A DNA stretch of 64,000 nt from Nocardia anocheti. GTDB lineage: Bacteria > Actinomycetota > Actinomycetes > Mycobacteriales > Mycobacteriaceae. Location: the NCBI RefSeq assembly GCF_029675105.1, contig NZ_JAQQFV010000002.1, positions 700,282 through 764,281 of the forward strand, in the 5' to 3' direction. The translations under genes and the position numbers were made by a program. The notes under the pieces were generated by a model. That model ran no database searches, was not told where the DNA came from, and worked only from the letters and a program-made list of their open reading frames with translations. Of this stretch, positions 47,214-56,610 are shown in pieces (position 1 is the first letter of the stretch; each line of letters starts with the position of its first letter).

Positions 47214-50069
47214 TCAGTGGAACAGACCGGCGGGGTCGAGATGCTGGTCGGTCGGGGCCGTGGAGTCACCGAGGAGGCTGCTGTTGCCGGTGAGCGGCGA
47301 GTCGTGCAGACCGGGGCCGAAGGCGTTGTCCGGGTCGATGTTCGACCAGGTGGTGCCGAGGCCGGAGGCTACGCCGATGGTGGGTTCCGGGGTGGGTTCG
47401 GCGATGGCGGGGTCGGCGCCGAAGGCTCCGGAGAGGTCGGGGTCGGACCAGATGCCGGTTGAGGTGTCGGCGGTGGATTCGACTGTGGTGGTGCCGGTGG
47501 CGAACGATCCGCCGGTGGCCAGGCCGGTGCTCAGGGCGCTGTCTGCGCCGGAGGTGAGGGAGCCGCCTGCGGTGAGGCCGGAGTTCGCGGCGCTGGTGAA
47601 GGAGGACTGGAGGGCGGAGCTGACGGTGGTGGCGCCGACGAGGTCGGCGGCGCCGGTGAGGGCTGCGCTGGAATCGAGTGCCCCGTTCAGGGCGGTGTCG
47701 GTGGTGCCGGTCAGGGTGGTGTCGAGCGCCGAACCGAACTGGCCGTTCAACGCGGCGGCAGTGTCAGCCGCGCCGGACAGGGTCGTGTTGAGCGCCGAAC
47801 CGAACTGACCGCTTACGGCCGTGCCCGTACCGGCTGCGCTGGACAGGCTGGCGTCGAGGCCAGAACCGAACTGACCGGTCAGGGTGGCGCCGGTGCCTGC
47901 TGCGCCGGACAGAGCCGTGTCTAGACCCGAACCGAACTGACCGCCCATGGCGGCGCCGGTGCCCGCTGCGCCGGACAGGGTTGTGTCGAGTGCCGAACCG
48001 AACTGGCCGCTCAGGGCGGCACCGGTACCCGCTGCGCCGGACAGGGCTGTGTCGAAGGACGAGCCGAGTTGGCCGGTGAGGGTGGCGCCGGATTCTGCGG
48101 CGGCGGTCAGGCCGGTCGAGAGGGATGTCGCGGTGGAGAAGGCTGTGCTAGCGGAGGTTTCGAGACCGGTTGTGGTCGCGGCGTCGACGGCGGCTTGGGC
48201 GCCGGTGGTGAGGCCCGCGCCTGTTGTGAGTCCTGCGGCGATCTGACCGCCGAGATCGGCTCCGGCGGAACCGGTTCCGACAAGTTCCACGCCCGCACTG
48301 GCGAGACTGCCGAGGCCGATCTGGGTGGTCGCGGTAGCAGCTCCGGTCAACGAAGATGCCGCGGCGACACCGGCGTTCGCGGCAGCTCCGACTCCCGCAC
48401 CGACCTGGCCGGTGAGTCCACTCGCCCCGGACAGGGAGGTCTCAAGCCCGGTGCTCACAGCGGAATCGAGCGAGGTGCCCAGGCCGACACCGGATTCCAC
48501 GATACCCGCAGCCGCAGCATCGACATCCGCCCCGACCCCAGCCGCTACACCGAGCCCACCCGACACATCGGCACCGAGAACAGCGGCCGAGTCGACCGCA
48601 CCGGAAACGGCCGCACCGAGACCCGCCGCCGCACCAGTCGCACCCGAAACCGCCGCACCGATGCCCGCCGACGTGTCAACCGCACCGGATACACCGGCAC
48701 CGAGCCCGGCGCCCACCCCGGCCGCGGCGTCCACCGCACCGTTCAACGAGGTCTCCAAGCCAGCAGCACCGTCGAGCGCACCGCCGAGCCCCGCGGCACC
48801 GCCCACTACCGCGGAGATACCCGCACCGAGATCCGCCGCTCCGGCAAGTGAACCGCCAAGGGCTGCAACGAGATCCGTACCGCCTGCGAGAGAACCGGTC
48901 AGCTCGCCACCCAGGCCCGTTGCGCCCGCGAGGGCACCCGACACACCCGCACCGACTCCGGCGGCGAGGCCGAGAGTCGCGTCGACACCGGCGGCCAAGT
49001 CGGTGCCGAGACCGACGGTGGCTTCGGTGCCAGCGCCCACAGTGGCGCCGAGATCAGCGCCGAGAACGGCTCCCAGGTCGGCGACCGCGCCGAGGCCGGT
49101 GTCGATGGCGGTGGCCGAGTCGGCACCCAGGCCGAGGCTCGCGCCGAGACCGGCGCCGACGGTCGCGGCCAGGTCGGTGCCGAGGTCGAGAGCGCCGTCG
49201 AGAGCGGCGCCCGCGCCTACACCGAGACCAGCGCCCACGTTGCCAACCAGGTCGCCGCCGAGATCGAGAGCTCCGTCGAGACCAGCAGCCACACCCGCAC
49301 CCGCGCCGAGATCGAGGGCTCCGTCGAGACCAGCGGCCACACCGGCGCCTGCGCTCGCGGCCAGGTCGGTGCCGAGGTCGAGAGTTCCGTCGAGTGCGGT
49401 GCCCGCGCCGATGCCGAGGCCCGCGCCGAGGGCAGCGCCCACGTTGCCAGCCAGATCGGCGCCCAGGTCGAGGGCTCCGTCGAGGGCGGCGCCCGCACCT
49501 GCGCCGAGGCCGATGCCGATGTTCGCGGCCAGGTCGGTGCCGAGGTCGAGGGCGGCGTTGAGACCGGTGGACAGGTCGGTGTCGAGGCCCAGGTCGGTGC
49601 CGATGGTGGCGCCGAGGTCGAGGTCCGTGCCGATGCCTGTGCCGAGGCCGAGGTTCGCGTCTGCGCCCAGGCCGAGGTCAGCGCCCGCGCCGAGGCCCGC
49701 GCCTACGCCCGCGCCCAGGCCGAGGTCCGCGCCCAGGTTGGCGCCCAAGCCCAGGTTCGTGTCTGCGCCCGCGTCCAAGCCGAGGTTCGCGTCCGCGCCC
49801 AGGTCGGCGGCGAGGGTGCTGCCTGCGGCGGTGGTGAGGCCGAGGTCGGTGGTCGCGGTGGTGGCGCCCGCGGCGATGATGGAGTGGAGGGGGGTGGTGT
49901 CGAGGTTGTGGGATTGGCAGATGGTGGGGGCCAGGGTGGCGATCTGGGCGGGGGTGACAGGCAAGTCGGCGTCGCAGAGGACCTGGACGGGGGCCTTGCA
50001 ATAGTTTGCTGCGGCCTCGGGGTCGCGCAGCAGGTTCAGGATGAACTCGAGGATCGCGGTGGGGGTCAT
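47214..50069 (-). CDS. iniB: IniB-like Ala/Gly-rich repeat protein
   Basis: 951 residues, twice the length I recall for M. tuberculosis IniB. The conserved N-terminal domain (1-75: AILEFILNLLRDPEAAANY, QIATLAPTICQS) is followed by Ala/Gly/Leu/Asp low-complexity repeats (LGADLGLGAG type), six copies of a 22-residue GQFGSALDTTLSGAAGTGA unit, and a less repetitive tail ending in PTDQHLDPAGLFH. ATG at 50069 with GGAGGAG eight bases before. The protein is thought to be cell-surface or envelope related but its function is unproven. It lies between iniC and iniA on the same strand. Confidence 0.82.
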   Translation of the reverse strand: MTPTAILEFILNLLRDPEAAANYCKAPVQVLCDADLPVTPAQIATLAPTICQSHNLDTTPLHSIIAAGATTATTDLGLTTAAGSTLAADLGADANLGLDAGADTNLGLGANLGADLGLGAGVGAGLGAGADLGLGADANLGLGTGIGTDLDLGATIGTDLGLDTDLSTGLNAALDLGTDLAANIGIGLGAGAGAALDGALDLGADLAGNVGAALGAGLGIGAGTALDGTLDLGTDLAASAGAGVAAGLDGALDLGAGAGVAAGLDGALDLGGDLVGNVGAGLGVGAGAALDGALDLGTDLAATVGAGLGASLGLGADSATAIDTGLGAVADLGAVLGADLGATVGAGTEATVGLGTDLAAGVDATLGLAAGVGAGVSGALAGATGLGGELTGSLAGGTDLVAALGGSLAGAADLGAGISAVVGGAAGLGGALDGAAGLETSLNGAVDAAAGVGAGLGAGVSGAVDTSAGIGAAVSGATGAAAGLGAAVSGAVDSAAVLGADVSGGLGVAAGVGADVDAAAAGIVESGVGLGTSLDSAVSTGLETSLSGASGLTGQVGAGVGAAANAGVAAASSLTGAATATTQIGLGSLASAGVELVGTGSAGADLGGQIAAGLTTGAGLTTGAQAAVDAATTTGLETSASTAFSTATSLSTGLTAAAESGATLTGQLGSSFDTALSGAAGTGAALSGQFGSALDTTLSGAAGTGAAMGGQFGSGLDTALSGAAGTGATLTGQFGSGLDASLSSAAGTGTAVSGQFGSALNTTLSGAADTAAALNGQFGSALDTTLTGTTDTALNGALDSSAALTGAADLVGATTVSSALQSSFTSAANSGLTAGGSLTSGADSALSTGLATGGSFATGTTTVESTADTSTGIWSDPDLSGAFGADPAIAEPTPEPTIGVASGLGTTWSNIDPDNAFGPGLHDSPLTGNSSLLGDSTAPTDQHLDPAGLFH
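47690..48085 (-). repeat. 66-bp tandem repeats inside iniB
   Basis: About six imperfect 66-bp units encode 22-residue repeats around GQFGSALDTTL. The shared core GAACCGAACTG recurs every 66 bases (for example near 47729, 47795, 47861, 47927 and 47993). In-frame length change is possible by recombination. Confidence 0.8.
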
Positions 50070-50189
50070 TCGGGGTCAGCTCCTCCAGATCGGGGCTAAT
50101 GCGCCGGATCCGTACTCGTCTGTCGGGGATGCTTGTCACGCTGGCCATGCGAGTGTTCGAAAAGCTTGTCCCGATCCGCGACGGTTTCG

Positions 50190-51713
50190 TTACGCGGGCG
50201 GCGATAACTGGCTGAGTGCTCCCTCGGCGCTGCGCACCGCGGTCAGGCAGGCGGCGGCGGTGGCCTGGTCGATCAGGGGGTGGCGGGCACGGGTGCGCCA
50301 GCGGCGCGCGGCGTCGGCGGCGTGGGCGCGCAGGGTGCCCGGATCGGTGTCGGCGGGCAGGCCCAGGCGCACGTGCGCGGCGACGCCCGCGCCGCCGATC
50401 AGGCGGAACAGTTCGGCGAGATCGTCGGCGGGCAGCGGCAATTCGTCGGTGCGCAGGCGGCCGAGCAGACGCAGTTCGGCGAAGCCGTGGACGTCGGCCA
50501 GCAGGGTGCGCACGCGCGGGAGCAGGTGGTCGGCGCGGCCGGGGTGGGCGGTGAGGACGCGGTCGAGGGTGGTGAGGGCGGAGTGGGCCTTGAGCTGCTC
50601 GGCGCGCTGACCGAACTGCACGTCCAGGACGGTGCGCAGGTCGTCGATGCCGCTGCGGGCGGCGAGTTCGGCGGCCAGGGTGGCGGCGTCGCGGATGCCG
50701 GTGCGGACCAACTCGGTGGCCATGCGGACGCCGAACATGCCGAAGCGGTCGAGCAATTGGGCACGTATGGGCGCGGGGACCGGCAGGACGATGTCGGGGC
50801 GGGCGAAGCGGTCGGCCGAGAGCAGGGCGAGTTCGAGGGTGTCGGCGGGGAGCGCGGCCAGGGCGGCGAAGGCGAGGAATTCGGGTTGGGTCAGGGTGGC
50901 CGCGGCGAAGGCGAGCAGCCCGGCCACGGGGATGACCGCCTGGCACAGCCCGGTGCGCTCGAGTTCGGTGGCGAAGCGCGCCGCCACCTGACGCGCGGAA
51001 TGCAGCGCGTCGATGCGGCCCGCGCTGATCTCGTCGGCGCGCGAGACCACCCCGACCACGCCGAGCGGTCCCGCGGGTCCACCGGCACCGACCTGTTCGA
51101 GGAAGTGCAGGTCGGCGGCGTCGAGTCGGCGCAGCAGGTAGACGACGGCGTCGGCGCCGGGCATCGAGACCGCGTCGGCGTCGAGGTCGGCGGGGGTGAG
51201 CAGGCGCAGGGTGCGCTCGGAGACCTCGCGGGAGAGCGAGGACGTGCCGGGCGTGTCGATGATGGTGGTGCGCGCGAGGGCGGGGGTCGGCCAGCGCACT
51301 TCGAGATGGTCGACGGCGTGCGGCCCGGCAGGGTTCCAGCGCAGGTCGTCGAGTTCGAAAGTGAGTCCGTGCGCGCCCGCGCCGCGGCGCAGGGCGACAT
51401 TGGCGGCGGCGCCGTCGGCGGCGAACGCGGTGACCGTGGGCGTGGCGCCGGTGCGGTACCAGGTGACCACGCGGGTGCACTCGGTCGCGTCGGTCGGGGC
51501 GATGCTCTGCCCGGCGAGCGCGTTGAGCAGGGTCGACTTCCCCGCCTTGATCGACCCGGCCAGTGCCACCCGCAACGGCTGACGCAGCCGCTCGTCGCAC
51601 TCGCGCAGCAGCACCTGCGCGTCCGGGTCGCCACCGAACTCCCGCGCGGCACTCGCCACCAACAGCTGAGCCTCGCCGAGACCGACCGAATGTGCGTGCG
51701 CGGGGTAGTTCAC
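50190..51713 (-). CDS. iniC: IniC-like dynamin-related GTPase
   Basis: 507 residues closely resembling M. tuberculosis IniC (493): P-loop GSIKAGKS (53-60), switch region APTDATECTRVVTWYRTG, G3 DTPGTSSL, and G4 in VSRADEISAGRID; the C-terminal RFGMFGVRM and RSAEGALS segments also match. Partner of IniA in envelope-stress tolerance. Here it is transcribed first and is separated from iniB by 120 bases, which may contain a second promoter. The divergent gap upstream holds a 16-bp inverted repeat. Confidence 0.9.
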   Translation of the reverse strand: MNYPAHAHSVGLGEAQLLVASAAREFGGDPDAQVLLRECDERLRQPLRVALAGSIKAGKSTLLNALAGQSIAPTDATECTRVVTWYRTGATPTVTAFAADGAAANVALRRGAGAHGLTFELDDLRWNPAGPHAVDHLEVRWPTPALARTTIIDTPGTSSLSREVSERTLRLLTPADLDADAVSMPGADAVVYLLRRLDAADLHFLEQVGAGGPAGPLGVVGVVSRADEISAGRIDALHSARQVAARFATELERTGLCQAVIPVAGLLAFAAATLTQPEFLAFAALAALPADTLELALLSADRFARPDIVLPVPAPIRAQLLDRFGMFGVRMATELVRTGIRDAATLAAELAARSGIDDLRTVLDVQFGQRAEQLKAHSALTTLDRVLTAHPGRADHLLPRVRTLLADVHGFAELRLLGRLRTDELPLPADDLAELFRLIGGAGVAAHVRLGLPADTDPGTLRAHAADAARRWRTRARHPLIDQATAAACLTAVRSAEGALSQLSPPA

Positions 51714-51743
51714 GCGGACACCCTACCGACGCCCGAACCGGCC

Positions 51744-51799
51744 TGGACGCGTGATCACCACGCTCCGCGGGCGGTCGCCGCTCGGTGATCAAGCGTCCA
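51744..51799. promoter_or_regulatory. 16-bp inverted repeat, candidate IniR operator
   Basis: TGGACGCGTGATCACC (51744-51759) and GGTGATCAAGCGTCCA (51784-51799) are complementary at 15 of 16 positions and separated by 24 bases. They lie in the divergent gap between iniC and the Hsp70-like/IniR-like operon. A hairpin in the iniC leader is a possible alternative reading. Confidence 0.6.
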
Positions 51800-51928
51800 A
51801 CTCCGGCGGGATGGTTAGCGGAGGTTAGGGGATCCTGAGCGGCGGCGTAACAGCTTTCGGGCAGCAACCGACTATCGGGATAGTTCGCTCGATGGTGTCC
51901 ACCGCTCACGCATTGGCAAGAGGTTCTC

Positions 51929-53968
51929 ATGACTGACCGTCTCCCGCTCGGCATCACTGTCGGCGCATCCCGTTCGGTGGCCGTCGCGACGACGGCCGAC
52001 GGTGGTGTGCCGGTGGCGGTGATCCAGCGCCCCAGCGTGGTGGAAGTCGCGCCCGGGTACGCGCTCGACGGGTTCCTCGCCCGGGTCGGCGATCCGGTGC
52101 CGATGCTGGCCGACGACGGGTCCATCCACGCCGCTGCCGACCTCGTCGCCCGCACGACGACCAGCCTGATCACCGACATCGCCGCCGAGACCGGCGCGGA
52201 ACCGACGGTGATCGCCTGCCATCCGGGCTGGTGGGCGGATGACCAGGTACGCGCCGTGCGGGACGCGCTCGACGCGGCGGACGCCGGGACGACGGTGCTG
52301 ATCCCGGAACCGCTCGCGGTGCTGCGCCGTTACGAGGCCGAGCACGGACTGCTCGACGACGGCGCGCTGATCGTCTACGACCTCGGCGCGAGCGGGCTGA
52401 CCGTCTCGGTGGTGCGCACCGGCGACGAATCGGGACTCCTCGGCACCCCGACCCACAGCGACACCATCGCCGGTGCGGAATTCGATTTGCTGACGATGCG
52501 CTATGTGCTCGCGCACGCGCTCGGTGACACCGAGTTCGACCCCTTCGATCCGGTGGTCGAGGCCGAGTTGGCGGCGCTGCGCGAGCGCTGCCGGATCGCC
52601 AAGGAAGAGCTCTCGCGCGACACCGCGACGGTGGTGTCGGTGGGCGCGCTCGGAACCGGTGGGCCGGTGCGGATCGTGCGCGGCGAGTTCGAGGACGTGG
52701 TGCGTGCGGACCTGCGGGACTCTCTCGACCTGGTGCGTACCGCGGTGCGACAGGCGGGGATCGAATTCGGCGATGTGCGGGCGGTGTTGCTGACCGGCGG
52801 GGGTGGGGCGATTCCGCTGGTGGCGGAGTTGGTTTCGGCGGAGTTCGGGTTGCCGGTGGTGGCCTGCGCGGATCCGGCCACGGCGAGCGCGGCGGGGGCG
52901 GCCGAGTTGGCGGCCGATCTGTTGGCATCCGAATCTTCTTATGGCGCAGTTTCTTCTGGCGAGCTCGCGTACTCCGCGTATACCGAGCCGGTGAGCGCGC
53001 ACAGCGGCGAGTCGCCGATGGCGGGCGTGGCGGCCGCGGAACCCGGACTGTTCGACGACGAACGGTTCGGGGGTTCTTCGGACGACCGGCGGGCGGATAC
53101 CGGGAGTGAACTCGCCGAGACGGCTTCCAGTTCGCGGCGCGATGATCGGACCACGCCCGGGTATCGATCGGGCGAGTCCAGCGGCGCGAATCGGTTGGCA
53201 GACAAGGGATATTCCGGCGATATCAGCCTGTTCGCCGACACTGGCCTGCCCGAGGACGACGAGGCATCGCCGCGGAAGTCGCGCAAGCGGCTGGCCGTCG
53301 TGGCCGCCGCCCTCGCCGCCTTCGGCGCGTTGACCGCCGCAACCATCGCCCTGGCACCGCAATTCGGTTCCGCCAGTACGCCGACGCCCAGCTCCGCCGA
53401 CGCGGCGGCCACGAGTTCCGGCGCCCCGGCGACGAATGCGGTGACGCCCATCGCGGCCGTCGACGCCGAGGGCAAGACGGTGCTCGGGACGCCGACACTC
53501 GACGCGGACGGCAAGCCGGTTCCCGGCGCTCCCCTACTCGACGCGGACGGGCAACCGATTCCCGGAACCGTCACCCCCGCGGTGACAACGCCGAATTCGG
53601 TGCAGCCCAACCAGACTCAGGCCGCCAACGGAGCCCCGCAGGGAGGCGCACCGCAGGGTGAGGCGTCTGCGGGTGGCACGCCTCAGGGCGGTGCGCCGCA
53701 GCCGGGGTCACCGCAGGCGGGCACGCCGCAGTCGCCCGCGCCCGAGCAGACTCCGCCGTCGCAGAACTCACCCGCTCCGGCGCCGCCCGCCCAAACACCG
53801 CCGACCACCACGTCTCCCGCGCCCGCACCGCAACAGCCACAGCAGCCGCAGTACCCGAATCTCGGCCAGGTTCCCGGCAAGATCATCGACGGTGCCGGTG
53901 AGGTGGTGGAGGGGACGGTCGGCGGTGTCACAAAACTGCCCGGTGAGCTGCTGGGAGGCGGCAATTGA
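51929..53968 (+). CDS. Hsp70-like protein with transmembrane segment and Pro-rich tail
   Basis: 679 residues: an actin/Hsp70-type nucleotide-binding domain (about 1-330) with VYDLGASGLTVSVV and VLLTGGGGAIPLVAELV, but the N-terminal GIDLGTT signature is replaced by GITVGASRS and there is no substrate-binding domain. A charged linker leads to one transmembrane helix (about 452-475), then an extracytoplasmic Pro/Gly/Gln-rich region. ATG with AAGAGG upstream. The stop overlaps the start of the IniR-like regulator, so the pair is co-expressed; a role in sensing or signalling for the ini system is inferred. Confidence 0.78.
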   Translation: MTDRLPLGITVGASRSVAVATTADGGVPVAVIQRPSVVEVAPGYALDGFLARVGDPVPMLADDGSIHAAADLVARTTTSLITDIAAETGAEPTVIACHPGWWADDQVRAVRDALDAADAGTTVLIPEPLAVLRRYEAEHGLLDDGALIVYDLGASGLTVSVVRTGDESGLLGTPTHSDTIAGAEFDLLTMRYVLAHALGDTEFDPFDPVVEAELAALRERCRIAKEELSRDTATVVSVGALGTGGPVRIVRGEFEDVVRADLRDSLDLVRTAVRQAGIEFGDVRAVLLTGGGGAIPLVAELVSAEFGLPVVACADPATASAAGAAELAADLLASESSYGAVSSGELAYSAYTEPVSAHSGESPMAGVAAAEPGLFDDERFGGSSDDRRADTGSELAETASSSRRDDRTTPGYRSGESSGANRLADKGYSGDISLFADTGLPEDDEASPRKSRKRLAVVAAALAAFGALTAATIALAPQFGSASTPTPSSADAAATSSGAPATNAVTPIAAVDAEGKTVLGTPTLDADGKPVPGAPLLDADGQPIPGTVTPAVTTPNSVQPNQTQAANGAPQGGAPQGEASAGGTPQGGAPQPGSPQAGTPQSPAPEQTPPSQNSPAPAPPAQTPPTTTSPAPAPQQPQQPQYPNLGQVPGKIIDGAGEVVEGTVGGVTKLPGELLGGGN

Positions 53969-56583
53969 GGCCGATCGCGCTCGACTGCCTGCCGAACGCC
54001 CGCGAGATCCTCCGCACCATCGAAGCCGCACCGCAGAAACCGGTTGTCCTGTTGCTGTCGGGGCGGTCGGGCACGGGGAAGTCGGTGCTGCTCGACGCGG
54101 CACGGCAGCGATTGCGAGGGCGGGGGCTCGCGGTGATCGGGAGCGTGCCGGTGGCACCGGACAGCGGGGCTGTCGTCGTCCTCGATGATCTGCACACGCT
54201 TTCGGCCGAGCAGCTCGAAGCGTTGAGCTCGGAGATCGCTTCGGGAACGAAGTCTTTCCTGTGCGCGACGCAGCCGCGTCCGCAGCAGCCCGCGCTGCGT
54301 GCGCTGTGTGAGACCGTGGCTCGGCACGGGCGCACGGTGGAGTTGCGGGCGCTGGGCAGCGGCGATATCGGTTCGCTGGCACGCGAACTCGGCGTCACCG
54401 TGCCGCGTCCGATCATCGACTACATCCACACCCAGACCGCGGGCGTGCACGGCGGTGTGGTGGCGGCCTTGCTGGCGGCGGGCGCGGCGCGGCTGGATCA
54501 GGGGATGGCCGCCGTCGACGACGCGCTGGCGATGTGGACGCGGGCGCAGCTCTCGGGTGCCGACCCGGCTCTGCTCGACACGCTGGTCGTCGCCGCGACC
54601 GGCACCGGGCTCGACGCGGCCGAGCTGGCCGAGGTGCTCGACCTCGAACCGCCGGTCGCGCGGGATCTGCTGGTGCGGGCCAGGACGAGCGCGCTGGTCA
54701 CCGACGCGGATCTGCTGTTGAAGGCCGCCGTCCCGCAGTTGCGGGTGCTGCTCGGCGATCGGCGCTATGTGGGGGTGCAGCGCAGGCTGCTCGACACCCG
54801 CCTGGCCGCCGGGTTGCTGCGCGACCACACCGGGCTGCTGCTCGCGGAGTCGGGCGTGCGCGACGAACGGCTGGCCGAATTCCTCTGCCACGCGGCCGAA
54901 CACCAGCGACACGACGCCGCCCGCTACTACGCCGCCGCGGCCGCCGCTGGCGCCGACCCTCGCCGGATCGCCCTCCCCTGGGCCGAGGCGGCCGCCACGG
55001 CGGGGGACGACGACACCGCCCTGCGCCTGGCCGAACCGATCCTCGACCGCGCCGACACCGCCCCCACCGACCTCGCCGCCGCCGTCCGGATCTGCGCGAC
55101 CGTGCTCACCCGCCGCGGCCTCGTCCAGCGGGCCGCCGCCCTCTATCGCTGGCTCGGCGCCCGCCGCGTCGGCGCCGACTGGGCCGTGGCCACCACCGTC
55201 CTGGCCCTGGCGGGCGACGGCACCGCCGCCACCGAGATGGCCACCGACGCCGACCACTGGCCGCCCACCGAGTCCACCGCCGGTCCACGCCTGGTCGCCC
55301 GCGCCCTGCTCGCTTCGCTCGACACTGCCCGCGCCCGAACCCTGCCCTCGACCGCCCTCACCGATCTCAACCAAGCCCTGCACACCGACCACCACACCGG
55401 ACCGTGCACCGTGACCGCCGTCGCCACCCTCCTCGACCTGAGCATCGGCGAACCCGATCGCGCCGCCGCGGTGCTGTGGGCCGTCGCCGGGCAGCCGGGC
55501 ACAGACCACGCACCGGCGGAACTCGATCACGCGCCGCTCGCCAAAGAAGACGCGGCCAGCCGGACGACCGCGCGTCACGACAGCGTGCCATTCCCCCTGT
55601 CGACCGACCGGCGCGACCCCGTGCGCGGCCTCCGATCCGCGTCGACCGATCACCACCACGCCGTCCTCGCCGCCAGCGTCGCCCTGGCCACCGGTGACGA
55701 GCAGCGGGCGGCCGCGATTCTGGCGACGCTCGGTCAGGTCACCCTCCCGGTCCGGGACCGCCTGCTGGCGCACGGCCTGGCGGTCGAGCTGGCTCGACGC
55801 AGTGGGGATCTGCCGACGCTGCGGCGGGCCTGGACCGTCGCGGTGCCCGTGTTCGACAAGGTCGATGTCGATCTGTTGAGTCTGCGGGCGGTCGGTCAGC
55901 TGTGGCTGGCGGGGATCGCGGTGCGCGACGAGGGGCGGGTGCGGCCGCTGGTCGAGGCGGCCGCGGGGCTGGTGCGCGGGCCGGTGACGGCGTGGTCCGC
56001 GGGTTTCCACTGGTACGGCGTCCAGGCCGCGCTCGCCGAGGACGCCCCGCAGAGATTGCTGCCGCACGCGCACGCGTTGAAGCAGGCCGCCGCCGAGGGC
56101 GACGCGCACGCGGCGGTGCTCGCCGACGCCGGACGGACCTGGCTGCGGGTGCGCCGGGGTGAGGCCGATGTCACTGCCGTGCGCGCGGCGGTGCTCGCGC
56201 TGGCCGCGCGGGGACACGCCTACGACGCGGCGCGGCTGGCCGAGGACGCCGCGCGGGTGGTCGAGGACCCCGCCGACCTGCTCGAGCTGGCCGCTTCGGT
56301 CCGGGTGCCCGCACGCCTGGATTCGGCTGTGACCAGCACTGATGACCCACAGGCGGGACCGAGACCGCTGGTCGAACCGCAGGCGCTCAGCGATCGCGAA
56401 CGGGAGGTGGCCGAGCTGGTGCTGCTCGGGCTGACCTACCGGGAGATCGGCGCACGGCTGTACATTTCCGCGAAGACGGTGGAGCATCACGTCGCGCGAA
56501 TCCGACGTCGGATAGGCGCGCGATCCCGATCCGAATTATTGTCGATGCTCCGCGCGATGGGACACGGTTCACTGCTGGTGTGA
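53965..56583 (+). CDS. IniR-like LuxR-family ATPase regulator
   Basis: 872 residues: N-terminal P-loop ATPase (Walker A GRSGTGKS at 33-40, Walker B VVVLDDLHTL), a long alpha-helical TPR-like middle, and a C-terminal LuxR HTH (about 808-868: LSDREREVAELVLLGLTYREIG, KTVEHHVARIRRRIGARSR). This is the MalT/LAL layout, and the position beside ini genes matches Rv0339c (IniR), reported to control iniBAC. TTG start inside the preceding stop (TTGA overlap), with AGGCGG before it. Confidence 0.82.
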   Translation: MRPIALDCLPNAREILRTIEAAPQKPVVLLLSGRSGTGKSVLLDAARQRLRGRGLAVIGSVPVAPDSGAVVVLDDLHTLSAEQLEALSSEIASGTKSFLCATQPRPQQPALRALCETVARHGRTVELRALGSGDIGSLARELGVTVPRPIIDYIHTQTAGVHGGVVAALLAAGAARLDQGMAAVDDALAMWTRAQLSGADPALLDTLVVAATGTGLDAAELAEVLDLEPPVARDLLVRARTSALVTDADLLLKAAVPQLRVLLGDRRYVGVQRRLLDTRLAAGLLRDHTGLLLAESGVRDERLAEFLCHAAEHQRHDAARYYAAAAAAGADPRRIALPWAEAAATAGDDDTALRLAEPILDRADTAPTDLAAAVRICATVLTRRGLVQRAAALYRWLGARRVGADWAVATTVLALAGDGTAATEMATDADHWPPTESTAGPRLVARALLASLDTARARTLPSTALTDLNQALHTDHHTGPCTVTAVATLLDLSIGEPDRAAAVLWAVAGQPGTDHAPAELDHAPLAKEDAASRTTARHDSVPFPLSTDRRDPVRGLRSASTDHHHAVLAASVALATGDEQRAAAILATLGQVTLPVRDRLLAHGLAVELARRSGDLPTLRRAWTVAVPVFDKVDVDLLSLRAVGQLWLAGIAVRDEGRVRPLVEAAAGLVRGPVTAWSAGFHWYGVQAALAEDAPQRLLPHAHALKQAAAEGDAHAAVLADAGRTWLRVRRGEADVTAVRAAVLALAARGHAYDAARLAEDAARVVEDPADLLELAASVRVPARLDSAVTSTDDPQAGPRPLVEPQALSDREREVAELVLLGLTYREIGARLYISAKTVEHHVARIRRRIGARSRSELLSMLRAMGHGSLLV

Positions 56584-56610
56584 CCGGCCCGGGGTAGGGA
56601 GGTAAACCGG

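Noticed and set aside
47700..50004. Long open frames on the plus strand opposite iniB (for example about 48,325-50,004)
   Set aside because: They result from the extreme Ala/Gly codon bias of iniB; the plus-strand product is an Ala/Pro/Arg run without domains.
49678..52179. A minus-strand frame of over 800 codons through iniB and iniC
   Set aside because: Arg/Pro-rich composition, overlaps two well-supported genes in another frame.
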